From positions 1 through 64,000 of the forward strand of contig NZ_JAXHDD010000005.1 of NCBI RefSeq assembly GCF_037072025.1: a stretch of 64,000 nucleotides of DNA. The letters are read 5' to 3'. The notes under the pieces are model-generated. The model worked only from the letters and a program-made list of their open reading frames with translations, was not told the DNA's origin and searched no databases. The stretch's first letter is position 1, and each line of letters starts with the position of its first letter. Origin of the DNA: Pseudogracilibacillus sp037072025. GTDB lineage: Bacteria; Bacillota; Bacilli; Bacillales; Amphibacillaceae. Below, piece after piece: positions 9,539-18,122 of this stretch. A program made the position numbers and the translations under genes.

Positions 9539-10657
9539 TTGAAGAAAGTAATAGTCTTACTAGGAGTACTCGTGATGTTTACTTATAGCTTTACTATTGT
9601 ACCGTTAACATCATTTGCAGAAAAAGATTTATCTGAAATTAAGGAAGAGAGAAAAGAAATTAAAGCAGATTTGACGGAAGCTGAAGAAGAAGTCGCAAAA
9701 GTTTTAGTAGAAATAGAATCAAAAAATAAAGAAATTAAAGAACTGAATCAGACGTTAGAAGAAAATACAAAAGCAATCCAAGAAGTAAAAGACGAGATAG
9801 ATTCTGAAAAAGAACAAATAAAAATAATAGAAGATAAAATTGAAGAAAGATTTACTCTTCTTAAAGAACGAGCCAAATCCTATCAGAAAAATGGCGGCAA
9901 TACTACATATTTAGAGGTACTTTTTGGTGCGGAAGATTTTACTGATTTCATCAGCAGACTTAATGCAGTGACAACCATTACAGATTCTGACGCCGACTTA
10001 ATAGAAGAACAAGAAAAAGATAAGAGAGAAGTAGAGATGAAACTAAAAGAGTTAGAAAAACTAGAAGAAGAGTTATTGGAAATTGAAAAATTAGTTACAG
10101 AACAGAAAGAACAAGCAATCCAGATGAAGGAAGAACTAGAAGTAAAAAAGGATGAATTAAATGAATTAGTTCAAAAACTAGAATTTAAAGATGAGGAATT
10201 ATTTGCTTTAGAAAATAAAATTCACGCTCAAGATGCAATTCCTGTTTCCGAAAGTGTTACTCCTGAGGCAATGGGTACAGGAACTTTAGGTTGGCCTACA
10301 CAAGGCGGATACATTTCCAGCCATATGGGTCAGCGTTGGGGTAAAATGCATAAAGGAATCGATATTGCGCGAACTGACCGTAGTACTAGCCCGCCAATAT
10401 TTGCGGCTGAAAGTGGAACGGTTGAAACAGCTGGTACAATGAATGGTTATGGTAATACAGTAATTATTAATCACGGAAATGGGCTAAAAACATTATACGG
10501 TCATATGGCGTCGATTAATGTAAAATCTGGTCAGAAAGTTTCTAAAGGAGATCAGCTTGGAATTATGGGAGCTACAGGAAATTCTACTGGAATCCATCTT
10601 CATTTTGAAGTCCATGTGAATGGCTCGCTCCAAAATCCTGTGGGATATTTAAATTAG
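9539..10657 (+). CDS. Secreted coiled-coil M23 peptidoglycan hydrolase
   Basis: The protein (372 aa) has a signal peptide (about residues 1-27), then a charged coiled coil (about 30-235) very similar in layout to the preceding protein, including the shared segments SYQKNGG and RLNAVTTIT. The C-terminus (about 250-372) is a peptidase M23 (LytM) domain: HKGIDIA and HLHFEVHVNG carry zinc-ligand histidines, and GHMASI is also typical. It should cleave peptide cross-bridges. The start is TTG 9539. It looks like a tandem duplicate of the CwlO-type N-terminus with an exchanged catalytic domain. Confidence 0.9.
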   Translation: MKKVIVLLGVLVMFTYSFTIVPLTSFAEKDLSEIKEERKEIKADLTEAEEEVAKVLVEIESKNKEIKELNQTLEENTKAIQEVKDEIDSEKEQIKIIEDKIEERFTLLKERAKSYQKNGGNTTYLEVLFGAEDFTDFISRLNAVTTITDSDADLIEEQEKDKREVEMKLKELEKLEEELLEIEKLVTEQKEQAIQMKEELEVKKDELNELVQKLEFKDEELFALENKIHAQDAIPVSESVTPEAMGTGTLGWPTQGGYISSHMGQRWGKMHKGIDIARTDRSTSPPIFAAESGTVETAGTMNGYGNTVIINHGNGLKTLYGHMASINVKSGQKVSKGDQLGIMGATGNSTGIHLHFEVHVNGSLQNPVGYLN

Positions 10658-10668
10658 AAAAGTTAAGG

Positions 10669-10704
10669 GATTTGTTCTTATTTTAATGGAACAAATCTTT
10701 TTTT
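10669..10704 (+). terminator. Terminator after the M23 hydrolase
   Basis: GATTTGTTC (10669-10677) pairs with GAACAAATC (10689-10697), followed by a run of T. Confidence 0.85.
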
Positions 10705-10795
10705 ATTGGACATAAAATTACATAATGTTCTTTTATTGTTAACTTTCAAAAATTCGCCTTACATACTAGAATATCTACATTATGCGATGAGCGTA

Positions 10796-10824
10796 TTGTC
10801 ACGCAACATTTTCTAGTCTATACT
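10796..10824 (+). promoter_or_regulatory. Promoter of the cobalamin-riboswitch transcript
   Basis: TTGTCA (10796-10801) and TATACT (10819-10824) have optimal 17-bp spacing, placing the start near 10831, about 35 nt before the riboswitch. Confidence 0.7.
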
Positions 10825-10864
10825 TAGTGTTATAGTAATAAATAATTTAATAGATTATGTTTTG

Positions 10865-11062
10865 GTTTTTTTGTGATACGAAAAAAATTAAAAAGGAATC
10901 AGGTGAAAATCCTGAACGGACCGGCCACTGTAAATGGGGAAGCTGTCTTTAACGATACCACTGGTACTACACTGGGAAGGTAAAAGATAAGCAATGATCC
11001 ATAAGTCAGGAGACTTGCCAAAGCGATGATGCACATAATACCTTCCAGGTTAAAGGGTTTGC
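10865..11062 (+). promoter_or_regulatory. Cobalamin (B12) riboswitch
   Basis: The conserved core of the AdoCbl/cobalamin aptamer is directly readable: a GGTGAAAATCCTG segment, CGGACCGGCCACTGT, a GGGAAG stem strand, and the late AGTCAGGAGACTTGCC segment near 11004-11020. These are the hallmark B12-box elements in the right order and spacing. An intrinsic terminator (11141-11173) follows 80 nt later, so B12 binding most likely switches off transcription of the genes from 11252 onward. Confidence 0.95.
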
Positions 11063-11140
11063 ATAATTGGAATTCTACACAATATATAAAACTTAGTTTC
11101 AGAGAGTTTAATACTTGTATATTCCACATACATATTTATG

Positions 11141-11173
11141 CTCTTATCTCTTTACTTGAGGTAAGAGTTTTTT
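11141..11173 (+). terminator. Riboswitch-controlled terminator
   Basis: CTCTTATCTC (11141-11150) pairs over 10 bp, with one G-T pair, with GAGGTAAGAG (11158-11167), followed by TTTTTT. It sits between the cobalamin aptamer and the first structural gene. Confidence 0.8.
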
Positions 11174-11251
11174 GGTGATAAATTTTTCCAAATGGGGGGA
11201 TTTTAGTGATTGTTGGTACACCATTTACAAAAAAAGGAAGGGGATACTTAA

Positions 11252-14200
11252 ATGTCAAAAGGTTTTTTAGTGCGTTTTATATCTACGTTAACTATTTTTA
11301 GTTTTATCTTTAGTTTTATGCCACATCATGTAGGGGCGGTAGCCCATGACCCAAATGATCATTCCTACGATTATGGAGTACGTATATGGGAAGATGAAAC
11401 TCCGGATATTGGATTTTATATTAATGCTTCGGCAAGGTATACGCTTGAAACAGTTCAAGAACCAAGCATGGGTACAATATCAGGGGAATGGTCCGTGATG
11501 AATTTATTACGAGGTAAATATACCGGTTATGACTATGTTTCTCATATACCTGATGATTATTTTAACAACTATATAAAACGAATTGAAGATTATGTTACAT
11601 TAAAGCAAGGAAATTTAGATCGAAATAAATCAACAGAATGGTCACGATTAATTTTAGCATTATCAGCATTAGATTACGATATTACGAATGTTTCAGGTTA
11701 TGATTTCATTGATAAATTATCTGCATCCCACAGATTTTCCTATCGCCAAGGGATAAATGGACCGATATGGGAAGTTATTGCAATGAATACAGGAAACTAT
11801 GATTTTTATCCGTATAAGATGAGTGATGCCAACACATATGGAAAAATGATTGATTATATTTTAAATCTCGAGATTAAGCAAGCAGATGGAACGACTGGTG
11901 GATGGGCGTTGATGGGTACCATACCAGACCCGGACATCACAGCAATGGCATTACAAGCATTGGCACCTTATTATAAAAATCCAGAAAAATATAATAAAAC
12001 TGATGCAGAAACTACATATGAAGAATTTGAAAAAGCAGTTGAAAGAGGAATTTATACCTTATCTGAAATCCAAGCTGACAATGGAGCTTTTAAAGCTTTT
12101 GGGAATGTAAACGCTGAAAGTACGGTGCAGATCATTGTTGCCTTAACCGCTTTAGGTATTGACCCTCTAACAGATAATTTAGATTTAAACGCAATAAATA
12201 AAAATGTTAGTTTTCATAAAGGCGACGGATCGATTCAGGACGGCGTGAAAACAAACAATATGATCGATGCTCTTTTAACGTTTTGGGCTGATGGAAGTGG
12301 TTCCGAACGAGGGGTAGGCGGATTCAAACACGTAACAACAGGATTCGATGGAGGGGAATCCGGCTATGGTGTAAATGCAATGGCTACGGATCAATCCCTA
12401 TACGGGTTAATTGCGTATGACCGTTTTATAAAAAGCAAGAATCCATTATATGATATGACCGATATGATGCCAAGACACGGTGGGATACTACATACTGAAA
12501 TGAAATCCCGAGACGTACAGATCAAGTATGAAATAACGGAGGAATTAGACAAACAATTTACGGTTCATCCTTATGAAATTATTACTATTTCAGAAGGAGA
12601 ACCGATTGAGGGTAGACAATTTGTAAATTGGAATAGTAAAGCCGATGGAAGCGGTACAATTTATACTTCTGGTGAAAAATTATCTATGCCAGATCGTGAT
12701 ATTTCGCTTTATGCGCAATACGAGGCAATTCCATACAATATTACTTATGAATTAAATGATGGTAAATTTGTGAATGAAAATATAGCAAAAACCTATACAG
12801 TTGAAGAAGAAATAATACTTCCTGGTGCAGAAGATATAGAAAAGTCAGGTCATACATTTGAAGGATGGTATGATAATCCTTCATTTGAAGGAGAAAAGGT
12901 AACAAGTATTTCCACTGGTAATTATGGGGACAAGACATTCTATGCAAAATGGAAAGAATTAACGGATGTTGATGAAGAGGCAGTTCTTGCAGTTGAAGAA
13001 ATGATTGCTCAATTACCGTCAGTTAATGAATTAACTTTAGAAGATATAGAGAAAGTGGAAGAAGCGCGAGATGCTTACAATCAATTAACGAATAAAGAAC
13101 AGGAACTTGTTTCCAATAGTAACAAACTGCTAGAGTTAGAGGAAAAACTATCTATATTAATAGAGGAAGCGAAAAATCAGACCGCCGCAAATAAAGTAAT
13201 AGACTTGATTGATGCGTTACCTGAAATTGAAAATATTACACTAGATAATAAAAAAGCAGTTGAAGAGACCCGGTTAGCTTACAATAGTTTAACTGAAATA
13301 CAGAAACAGCTTGTAACAAATATTGAGAAATTAAATGCTTTAGAAACGGAAATAGAGCATTTACAGGCTGCCCACGATTTAGAAAAGGCACAAGCAGTTG
13401 ATCAAATGATTGAGCAATTGCCAAGTTTAGAAGAGTTAACATTAGAATATAAAGACCAAATAGACAAAGTAAGAACGGCCTTTTATAGCTTAACACCAGC
13501 ACAAAAGGAACGTATGGAAAACAAAGAACTTTTTGAAGCGATTGAGGCTAAATGGTTTGAGTTGGAACAAAAGGAAAAAGATGAAATTGCTGCAAATAAA
13601 GTTGAAATGATGATCAAAGGCTTACCTGTACCGCAAGATGTGAATTTAGATGATAAAGCAGCGATCCAAAATGTAAGAGAAGCTTACGATCAATTAACTA
13701 CAGCACAAAAAGAACTAGTCCAAAATCTTGAAAAATTAGAACAAGTCGAAGTAAATTTAGAAAAGCTTGAAAAGGAATTAGCTGATCAAACAGCCGCAAA
13801 TGAAGTAATGCATAGCATCGATTTTCTTCCTGAAGTTGATGATATTACCTTAGAAGATAAAGATGAAATTTCTTTAGTTAGAGAAGAATTTAATCAACTA
13901 ACAGAGGATCAGAAAAAATTAGTTACAAATGAAGAAAAATTACTTCAACTAGAGGCAAAAATTAAAGAGTTAGAAGAGGCAAAAGAACAAGCAGATAAGG
14001 AAGCGGCACAAGAAGTAGAAGAGAAAATTAGCGTTTTACCAACAGTTGAAGAACTATCATTAACTGATCAAGAATCAGTTGAAGCAGTTAGAGCTGCATA
14101 CGATGCATTGACAGAGAAACAACAGAGTTTAGTAACAAACGTAGAAAAATTAGACGCCTTAGAATTGAAAATAACGGAACTATTGAAATTAGAGACAGAC

Positions 14201-14719
14201 AAAAAAGCGGCTGAACAAGTAGAAGAAAAGATTAATACTCTTCCATCAATAAATGAGGTTTCACTTTCAGATAAGGCTGCTGTAAAAGATGCAAGATCTT
14301 TATTCGAAAAACTAACCAAAGATCAAAAAACGCTTGTTTCAAATATCGATACGTTAGTTGCATTAGAAAATAAAATGAAAGAATTAGAAGAAGCAAAAAA
14401 AGATAAGGAACCAACAGAGCCATCAGAACCTAAAGAATCAAAAAATGAAGCAGTTAATAAACTAGGAAATGATAACGGAAATAGTAAAAAAACCGGTAAA
14501 GAAGCAGATGAGAAAGACGTCAATAAAGCAAAGGGTGAGAGTGCGAATAATAATAAAATTGGTAGCTCCGACGAAGAGCCTGAGGGGAAATCAGGAGACC
14601 CAGAGAAATCAAGTAAACTACCAAAGACAGCGACCTATACGTTTACTATTTTATTAGTTGGAATGCTACTTATTGGATTAGGAAGTGTACTCTACTATTT
14701 CAGAAAAAAGACTGCATAA
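11252..14719 (+). CDS. Wall-anchored intrinsic-factor-like alpha-barrel surface protein
   Basis: A 1155-residue surface protein. After a signal peptide (about 1-30) comes an alpha/alpha barrel of prenyltransferase/terpenoid-cyclase type (about 45-400), with DPDITAMALQALAPYY and ESTVQIIVALTALGIDPL. This is the fold of the N-terminal domain of intrinsic factor and transcobalamin. InlB-type beta repeats follow (about 415-580, ending YAKWKEL). Then come seven helical repeats of about 68 residues (about 585-1055; pattern INxLPxxxELxxxDxxxVxxARxAYxxLTxxQKxLV), a charged linker, and a sortase signal LPKTA near residue 1123 with a hydrophobic segment and basic tail. It is the first gene after the cobalamin riboswitch. 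Inference: a stalked B12-binding protein on the cell wall. Confidence 0.85.
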   Translation: MSKGFLVRFISTLTIFSFIFSFMPHHVGAVAHDPNDHSYDYGVRIWEDETPDIGFYINASARYTLETVQEPSMGTISGEWSVMNLLRGKYTGYDYVSHIPDDYFNNYIKRIEDYVTLKQGNLDRNKSTEWSRLILALSALDYDITNVSGYDFIDKLSASHRFSYRQGINGPIWEVIAMNTGNYDFYPYKMSDANTYGKMIDYILNLEIKQADGTTGGWALMGTIPDPDITAMALQALAPYYKNPEKYNKTDAETTYEEFEKAVERGIYTLSEIQADNGAFKAFGNVNAESTVQIIVALTALGIDPLTDNLDLNAINKNVSFHKGDGSIQDGVKTNNMIDALLTFWADGSGSERGVGGFKHVTTGFDGGESGYGVNAMATDQSLYGLIAYDRFIKSKNPLYDMTDMMPRHGGILHTEMKSRDVQIKYEITEELDKQFTVHPYEIITISEGEPIEGRQFVNWNSKADGSGTIYTSGEKLSMPDRDISLYAQYEAIPYNITYELNDGKFVNENIAKTYTVEEEIILPGAEDIEKSGHTFEGWYDNPSFEGEKVTSISTGNYGDKTFYAKWKELTDVDEEAVLAVEEMIAQLPSVNELTLEDIEKVEEARDAYNQLTNKEQELVSNSNKLLELEEKLSILIEEAKNQTAANKVIDLIDALPEIENITLDNKKAVEETRLAYNSLTEIQKQLVTNIEKLNALETEIEHLQAAHDLEKAQAVDQMIEQLPSLEELTLEYKDQIDKVRTAFYSLTPAQKERMENKELFEAIEAKWFELEQKEKDEIAANKVEMMIKGLPVPQDVNLDDKAAIQNVREAYDQLTTAQKELVQNLEKLEQVEVNLEKLEKELADQTAANEVMHSIDFLPEVDDITLEDKDEISLVREEFNQLTEDQKKLVTNEEKLLQLEAKIKELEEAKEQADKEAAQEVEEKISVLPTVEELSLTDQESVEAVRAAYDALTEKQQSLVTNVEKLDALELKITELLKLETDKKAAEQVEEKINTLPSINEVSLSDKAAVKDARSLFEKLTKDQKTLVSNIDTLVALENKMKELEEAKKDKEPTEPSEPKESKNEAVNKLGNDNGNSKKTGKEADEKDVNKAKGESANNNKIGSSDEEPEGKSGDPEKSSKLPKTATYTFTILLVGMLLIGLGSVLYYFRKKTA

Positions 14720-14728
14720 AAAAGGAAG

Positions 14729-14761
14729 ATTCTAAAGTCGAGTTTACTCGGCTTTAGAATC
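14729..14761 (+). other. Intercistronic hairpin
   Basis: GATTCTAAAG and CGAG pair with CTCG and CTTTAGAATC around a TTTA loop, with one mismatch. No T run follows, so it is more likely an mRNA-stability or partial-termination element than a full terminator. A similar hairpin follows the next LPxTA gene. Confidence 0.65.
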
Positions 14762-14793
14762 TCTCAAGTATCTTACGAAATGAGGTTCTATTA

Positions 14794-17700
14794 TTGCAAA
14801 ACTTAATAAAAAGAATTTTCTCTATTCTCCTTATTGCATTTCTGTTATTGACAACTTTCATAAATGAACCAGTACTGGCTGAATCCACAAATGGGGAAGA
14901 ACAAAACTTAGATGTTTCTCTAACAACTAATTTAGAAGATGGTCTAGTCACAAAAGCAGACAAATTAACATTCGATCTGTGGGCAAAGGATGAAAACGGA
15001 AATAAAATAAGTGCTGGGGAAATACAAGTTACGAACAATGGACAACCCGTTTCCATTAACTGGGACGATACAGAAAAAACAAGTTATACATTAGCTTTGG
15101 AACTTGGAGAAAACAAAGTAAAAATAACAGTTGTTCATAACGATGAAGAATATATCTTACAGTATAAAATAAATCGTGAATTTGCCGAAGATGGGGAAGT
15201 CATTGGTACATATACGTTTACATTAGAAGGATTTACAATTGGACTAGGATATATTATCGAGCCTATTCCGGTAGATATTATAAAAGGAGAAAACGCTGCT
15301 GAATCATTAGATCGAGTATTAAAGGAAAATGGATTTGATTATGATCATACAGGAACTTTAACGAATGCCTTTTATTTGTCATATTTATTAGACGGAGAAA
15401 ATCAAATTTATAAATCTAATCCTAAAATTCCAGATATTTTAAAAGAGAAACTTAACGGTGATTACGATGAAACTAGTTATTATCCAGGAGAGTTAGGAGA
15501 ATTTGATTTTAATTCTTTTTCGGGTTGGATGTATGCTGTTAATAATATTTTCCCTAACGTTGGTTTTGCTGATTACTATCTAAGCGATGGCGATGTGATG
15601 CGTGTTCAATATACTATTGCTTTAGGAAGCGATTTAGGAGGCGGATGGGATAATAACTTTTTTGACCCTGTTACAAAAGATGCTCTCACGAAAAAAATTG
15701 CTGAAATAAACAGTAAAGAAAATAAAGAAGACTATCTCTCTATTGACATACAGAAAGAAGCTTACGATAAAGCCATTAATGTTCTTCAAAAAGTTAATGC
15801 TGATCAAAAAGAAGTAAATACAGCACTTGAAAATATAGTCATTGCAGAAAAAGAACGAGAACAGTCGGAATTGGATAAAGAAGCGGCAAAAGCCGTAGAA
15901 GAACAAATCGACGCACTGCCGAGCGATGAAGAATTATCACTTTCAGATAAAGAATCAATCGAATCCGCTCGTTCAGCCTATGAATCGTTAACAGACTCTC
16001 AAAAAAAACTAGTATCAAATGAAGAAAAATTATCGAATATAGAGTCGAAATTAGCTGAACGAGAACAGTCGGAATTGGATAAAGAAGCGGCAAAAGCTGT
16101 AGAAGAACAAATCGACGCGCTGCCGAGCGTTGAAGGATTATCACTTTCAGATAAAGAATCAATCAAATCCGCCCGTTCAGCCTACGAATCGTTAACAGAC
16201 TCTCAAAAAGAACTAGTATCAAATGAAGAAAAATTATCGAATGTAGAGTCGAAATTAGCTGAACGAGAACAGTCGGAATTGGATAAAGAAACAGCAAAAG
16301 CCGTAGAAGAACAAATCGACGCGCTGCCGACCGATGAAGAATTATCACTTTCAGATAAAGAATCAATCGAATCCGCTCGTTCAGCCTACGAATCGTTAAC
16401 AGACTCTCAAAAAGAACTAGTATCAAATGAAGAAAAATTATCGAATGTAGAGTCGAAATTAGCTGAACGAGAACAGTCGGAATTGGATAAAGAAGCGGCA
16501 AAAGCTGTAGAAGAACAAATCGACGCGCTGCCGAGCGTTGAAGGATTATCACTTTCAGATAAAGAATCAATCAAATCCGCCCGTTCAGCCTACGAATCGT
16601 TAACAGACTCTCAAAAAGAACTAGTATCAAATGAAGAAAAATTATCGAATGTAGAGTCGAAATTAGCTGAACGAGAACAGTCGGAATTGGATAAAGAAAC
16701 AGCAAAAGCCGTAGAAGAACAAATCGACGCACTGCCGACCGATGAAGAATTATCACTTTCAGATAAAGAATCAATCGAATCCGCCCGCACAGCTTACGAT
16801 TCATTAACGGAAACTCAGCAGAGCTTGGTGTCCAACTTAGATCGATTAAATCTTTTAGAGGAAAAAATTAAAAAAATGGAAGAAGAGAACAGTGCAAATG
16901 AAATTGCAGCAAAGTCTGTGGAAGAAAAAATCAACAGTTTGCCAGCATTAGAAGAATTAACATCGGAAGATAAAAAGTCTGTTGAAGAGGCATTACAGGC
17001 GTACCATTCATTAACAGATACACAAAAAGAGTTGGTTCCGAATAAGGAATTCTTAGATTCACTACAAGCAAAAATGGCGGAACTTGAACAATTATCCCAG
17101 GATGAACAAGCAGTAAATGAAGTGATTTTACTAATTCAGTCTCTTCCAGACAATGCAAATATCACATTAGAATATAAACAATCCGTAGAGGATGCACGAG
17201 AAGCCTATAATTTATTAACAGAAGAACAGAAAAAATCAGTAACTAACAAGGATAAATTAGTAGCATTAGAAGCACGAATCCAAGAGTTAGAAGAAGAACA
17301 AGCTCACGATGAAGCAGCAGCAAAAAAAGTTGAGGAAATGATAGAAGTTCTTCCTTCATTAGATGAGATAACTTTAGAAGATAAAGAGACAATTACAAAG
17401 GCACGTTCGGCTTATGATTCTTTATCAGAGCAACAACGAGTATTTGTTACGAATTTAAGTCAACTTATTCAAACGGAAGCAATTTTAAAAGAACTTGAAT
17501 CAACACCAACAATAGATACATCGTTTTTGGAAGAACTAATCGAACAAACTAAACAAATCGATTTAACTACTAAAACAGAAGATAGTGTAGAAGCATTAAA
17601 ATTAAAGGTAAAAGCAGCACAAGAGTTATTACTGTCTACTAATATTGACCAAAAGCAACTCGACGAAGCAATTAAATCATTAGAAAAAGCAATAAATCAA

Positions 17701-18030
17701 TTACAGGAAAAAGAAGAATTGAAAGACGAAAAGAAAGATCAAAGTAAAGACCAGACAAAAGACGAACTTAAAGATCCAAATAAAGAAAAGAAAGAAGACG
17801 AAGAAAAAGACCTAAACGAAAAAACAGAAAACGCAAAAGAGCCTAGTGAAGAAACCATTTCACAAACAAATAATACTCCAAAAGAACAAGAAAAATTACT
17901 AGAAAAAGAAAAGAGTTCTAAGGAACTTCCTAAAACAGCTACAAATATATTTACTACAGTATTTATAGGTTTAGTCTGTTTACTCTTTGGTGGTATAGTA
18001 CTCGTTGTTCGCAGGAAACGTTCTATGTAA
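14794..18030 (+). CDS. Wall-anchored DUF4430 surface protein with tandem helical repeats
   Basis: A 1078-residue secreted protein starting at TTG 14794 (GAGGT about 9 nt upstream). A signal peptide (about 1-29) precedes an Ig-like domain (about 40-130) and a DUF4430 domain (about 140-280). The latter has IGLGYIIEPIPVDIIKGENA and the hallmark SGWMYAVNNIFPNVGFADYY. DUF4430 is the fold of the C-terminal beta domain of transcobalamin and intrinsic factor. From residue 354 there are eight helical repeats of about 68 residues, the first five nearly identical. A FIVAR-like helical module, a Lys/Glu-rich linker and an LPKTA sortase signal (near 1045) with membrane tail end the protein. Inference: the partner half of a split B12-binding module. 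Confidence 0.85.
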   Translation: MQNLIKRIFSILLIAFLLLTTFINEPVLAESTNGEEQNLDVSLTTNLEDGLVTKADKLTFDLWAKDENGNKISAGEIQVTNNGQPVSINWDDTEKTSYTLALELGENKVKITVVHNDEEYILQYKINREFAEDGEVIGTYTFTLEGFTIGLGYIIEPIPVDIIKGENAAESLDRVLKENGFDYDHTGTLTNAFYLSYLLDGENQIYKSNPKIPDILKEKLNGDYDETSYYPGELGEFDFNSFSGWMYAVNNIFPNVGFADYYLSDGDVMRVQYTIALGSDLGGGWDNNFFDPVTKDALTKKIAEINSKENKEDYLSIDIQKEAYDKAINVLQKVNADQKEVNTALENIVIAEKEREQSELDKEAAKAVEEQIDALPSDEELSLSDKESIESARSAYESLTDSQKKLVSNEEKLSNIESKLAEREQSELDKEAAKAVEEQIDALPSVEGLSLSDKESIKSARSAYESLTDSQKELVSNEEKLSNVESKLAEREQSELDKETAKAVEEQIDALPTDEELSLSDKESIESARSAYESLTDSQKELVSNEEKLSNVESKLAEREQSELDKEAAKAVEEQIDALPSVEGLSLSDKESIKSARSAYESLTDSQKELVSNEEKLSNVESKLAEREQSELDKETAKAVEEQIDALPTDEELSLSDKESIESARTAYDSLTETQQSLVSNLDRLNLLEEKIKKMEEENSANEIAAKSVEEKINSLPALEELTSEDKKSVEEALQAYHSLTDTQKELVPNKEFLDSLQAKMAELEQLSQDEQAVNEVILLIQSLPDNANITLEYKQSVEDAREAYNLLTEEQKKSVTNKDKLVALEARIQELEEEQAHDEAAAKKVEEMIEVLPSLDEITLEDKETITKARSAYDSLSEQQRVFVTNLSQLIQTEAILKELESTPTIDTSFLEELIEQTKQIDLTTKTEDSVEALKLKVKAAQELLLSTNIDQKQLDEAIKSLEKAINQLQEKEELKDEKKDQSKDQTKDELKDPNKEKKEDEEKDLNEKTENAKEPSEETISQTNNTPKEQEKLLEKEKSSKELPKTATNIFTTVFIGLVCLLFGGIVLVVRRKRSM
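15853..16872 (+). repeat. Five tandem 204-bp coding repeats
   Basis: Units begin at 15853, 16057, 16261, 16465 and 16669, exactly 204 bp (68 codons) apart, each opening with GAACGAGAACAGTCGG. By peptide variants, units 2 and 4 match (LPSVEGL), and units 3 and 5 match until the last part of 5 (LPTDEEL). This implies a 408-bp pair duplication on top of the 204-bp unit. Confidence 0.95.
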
Positions 18031-18044
18031 ATGCTATTAGCTTT

Positions 18045-18071
18045 AAAAGTCGTGAGGAAATCACGACTTTT
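18045..18071 (+). other. Intercistronic hairpin
   Basis: AAAAGTCGTGA (18045-18055) pairs perfectly with TCACGACTTTT (18061-18071) around a GGAAA loop. The four T at the 3' end could give partial termination, lowering expression of downstream genes relative to the wall proteins. Confidence 0.7.
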
Positions 18072-18122
18072 AGGGCTTAACTTTATATGCTAGTAATTCT
18101 GTTTAAGAATGGAGTAATTTAC

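Noticed and set aside
11206..11301. 32-codon GTG frame after a GGGGGG stretch, just before the first surface-protein gene
   Set aside because: It overlaps the start of the real gene and has no leader-peptide hallmark. The riboswitch terminator already explains regulation.
15839..16804. Three long minus-strand frames with a repeated leucine-rich peptide
   Set aside because: They are antisense shadows of the 204-bp tandem repeats, whose length is a multiple of three. The plus-strand gene has signal peptide, domains and sortase signal.
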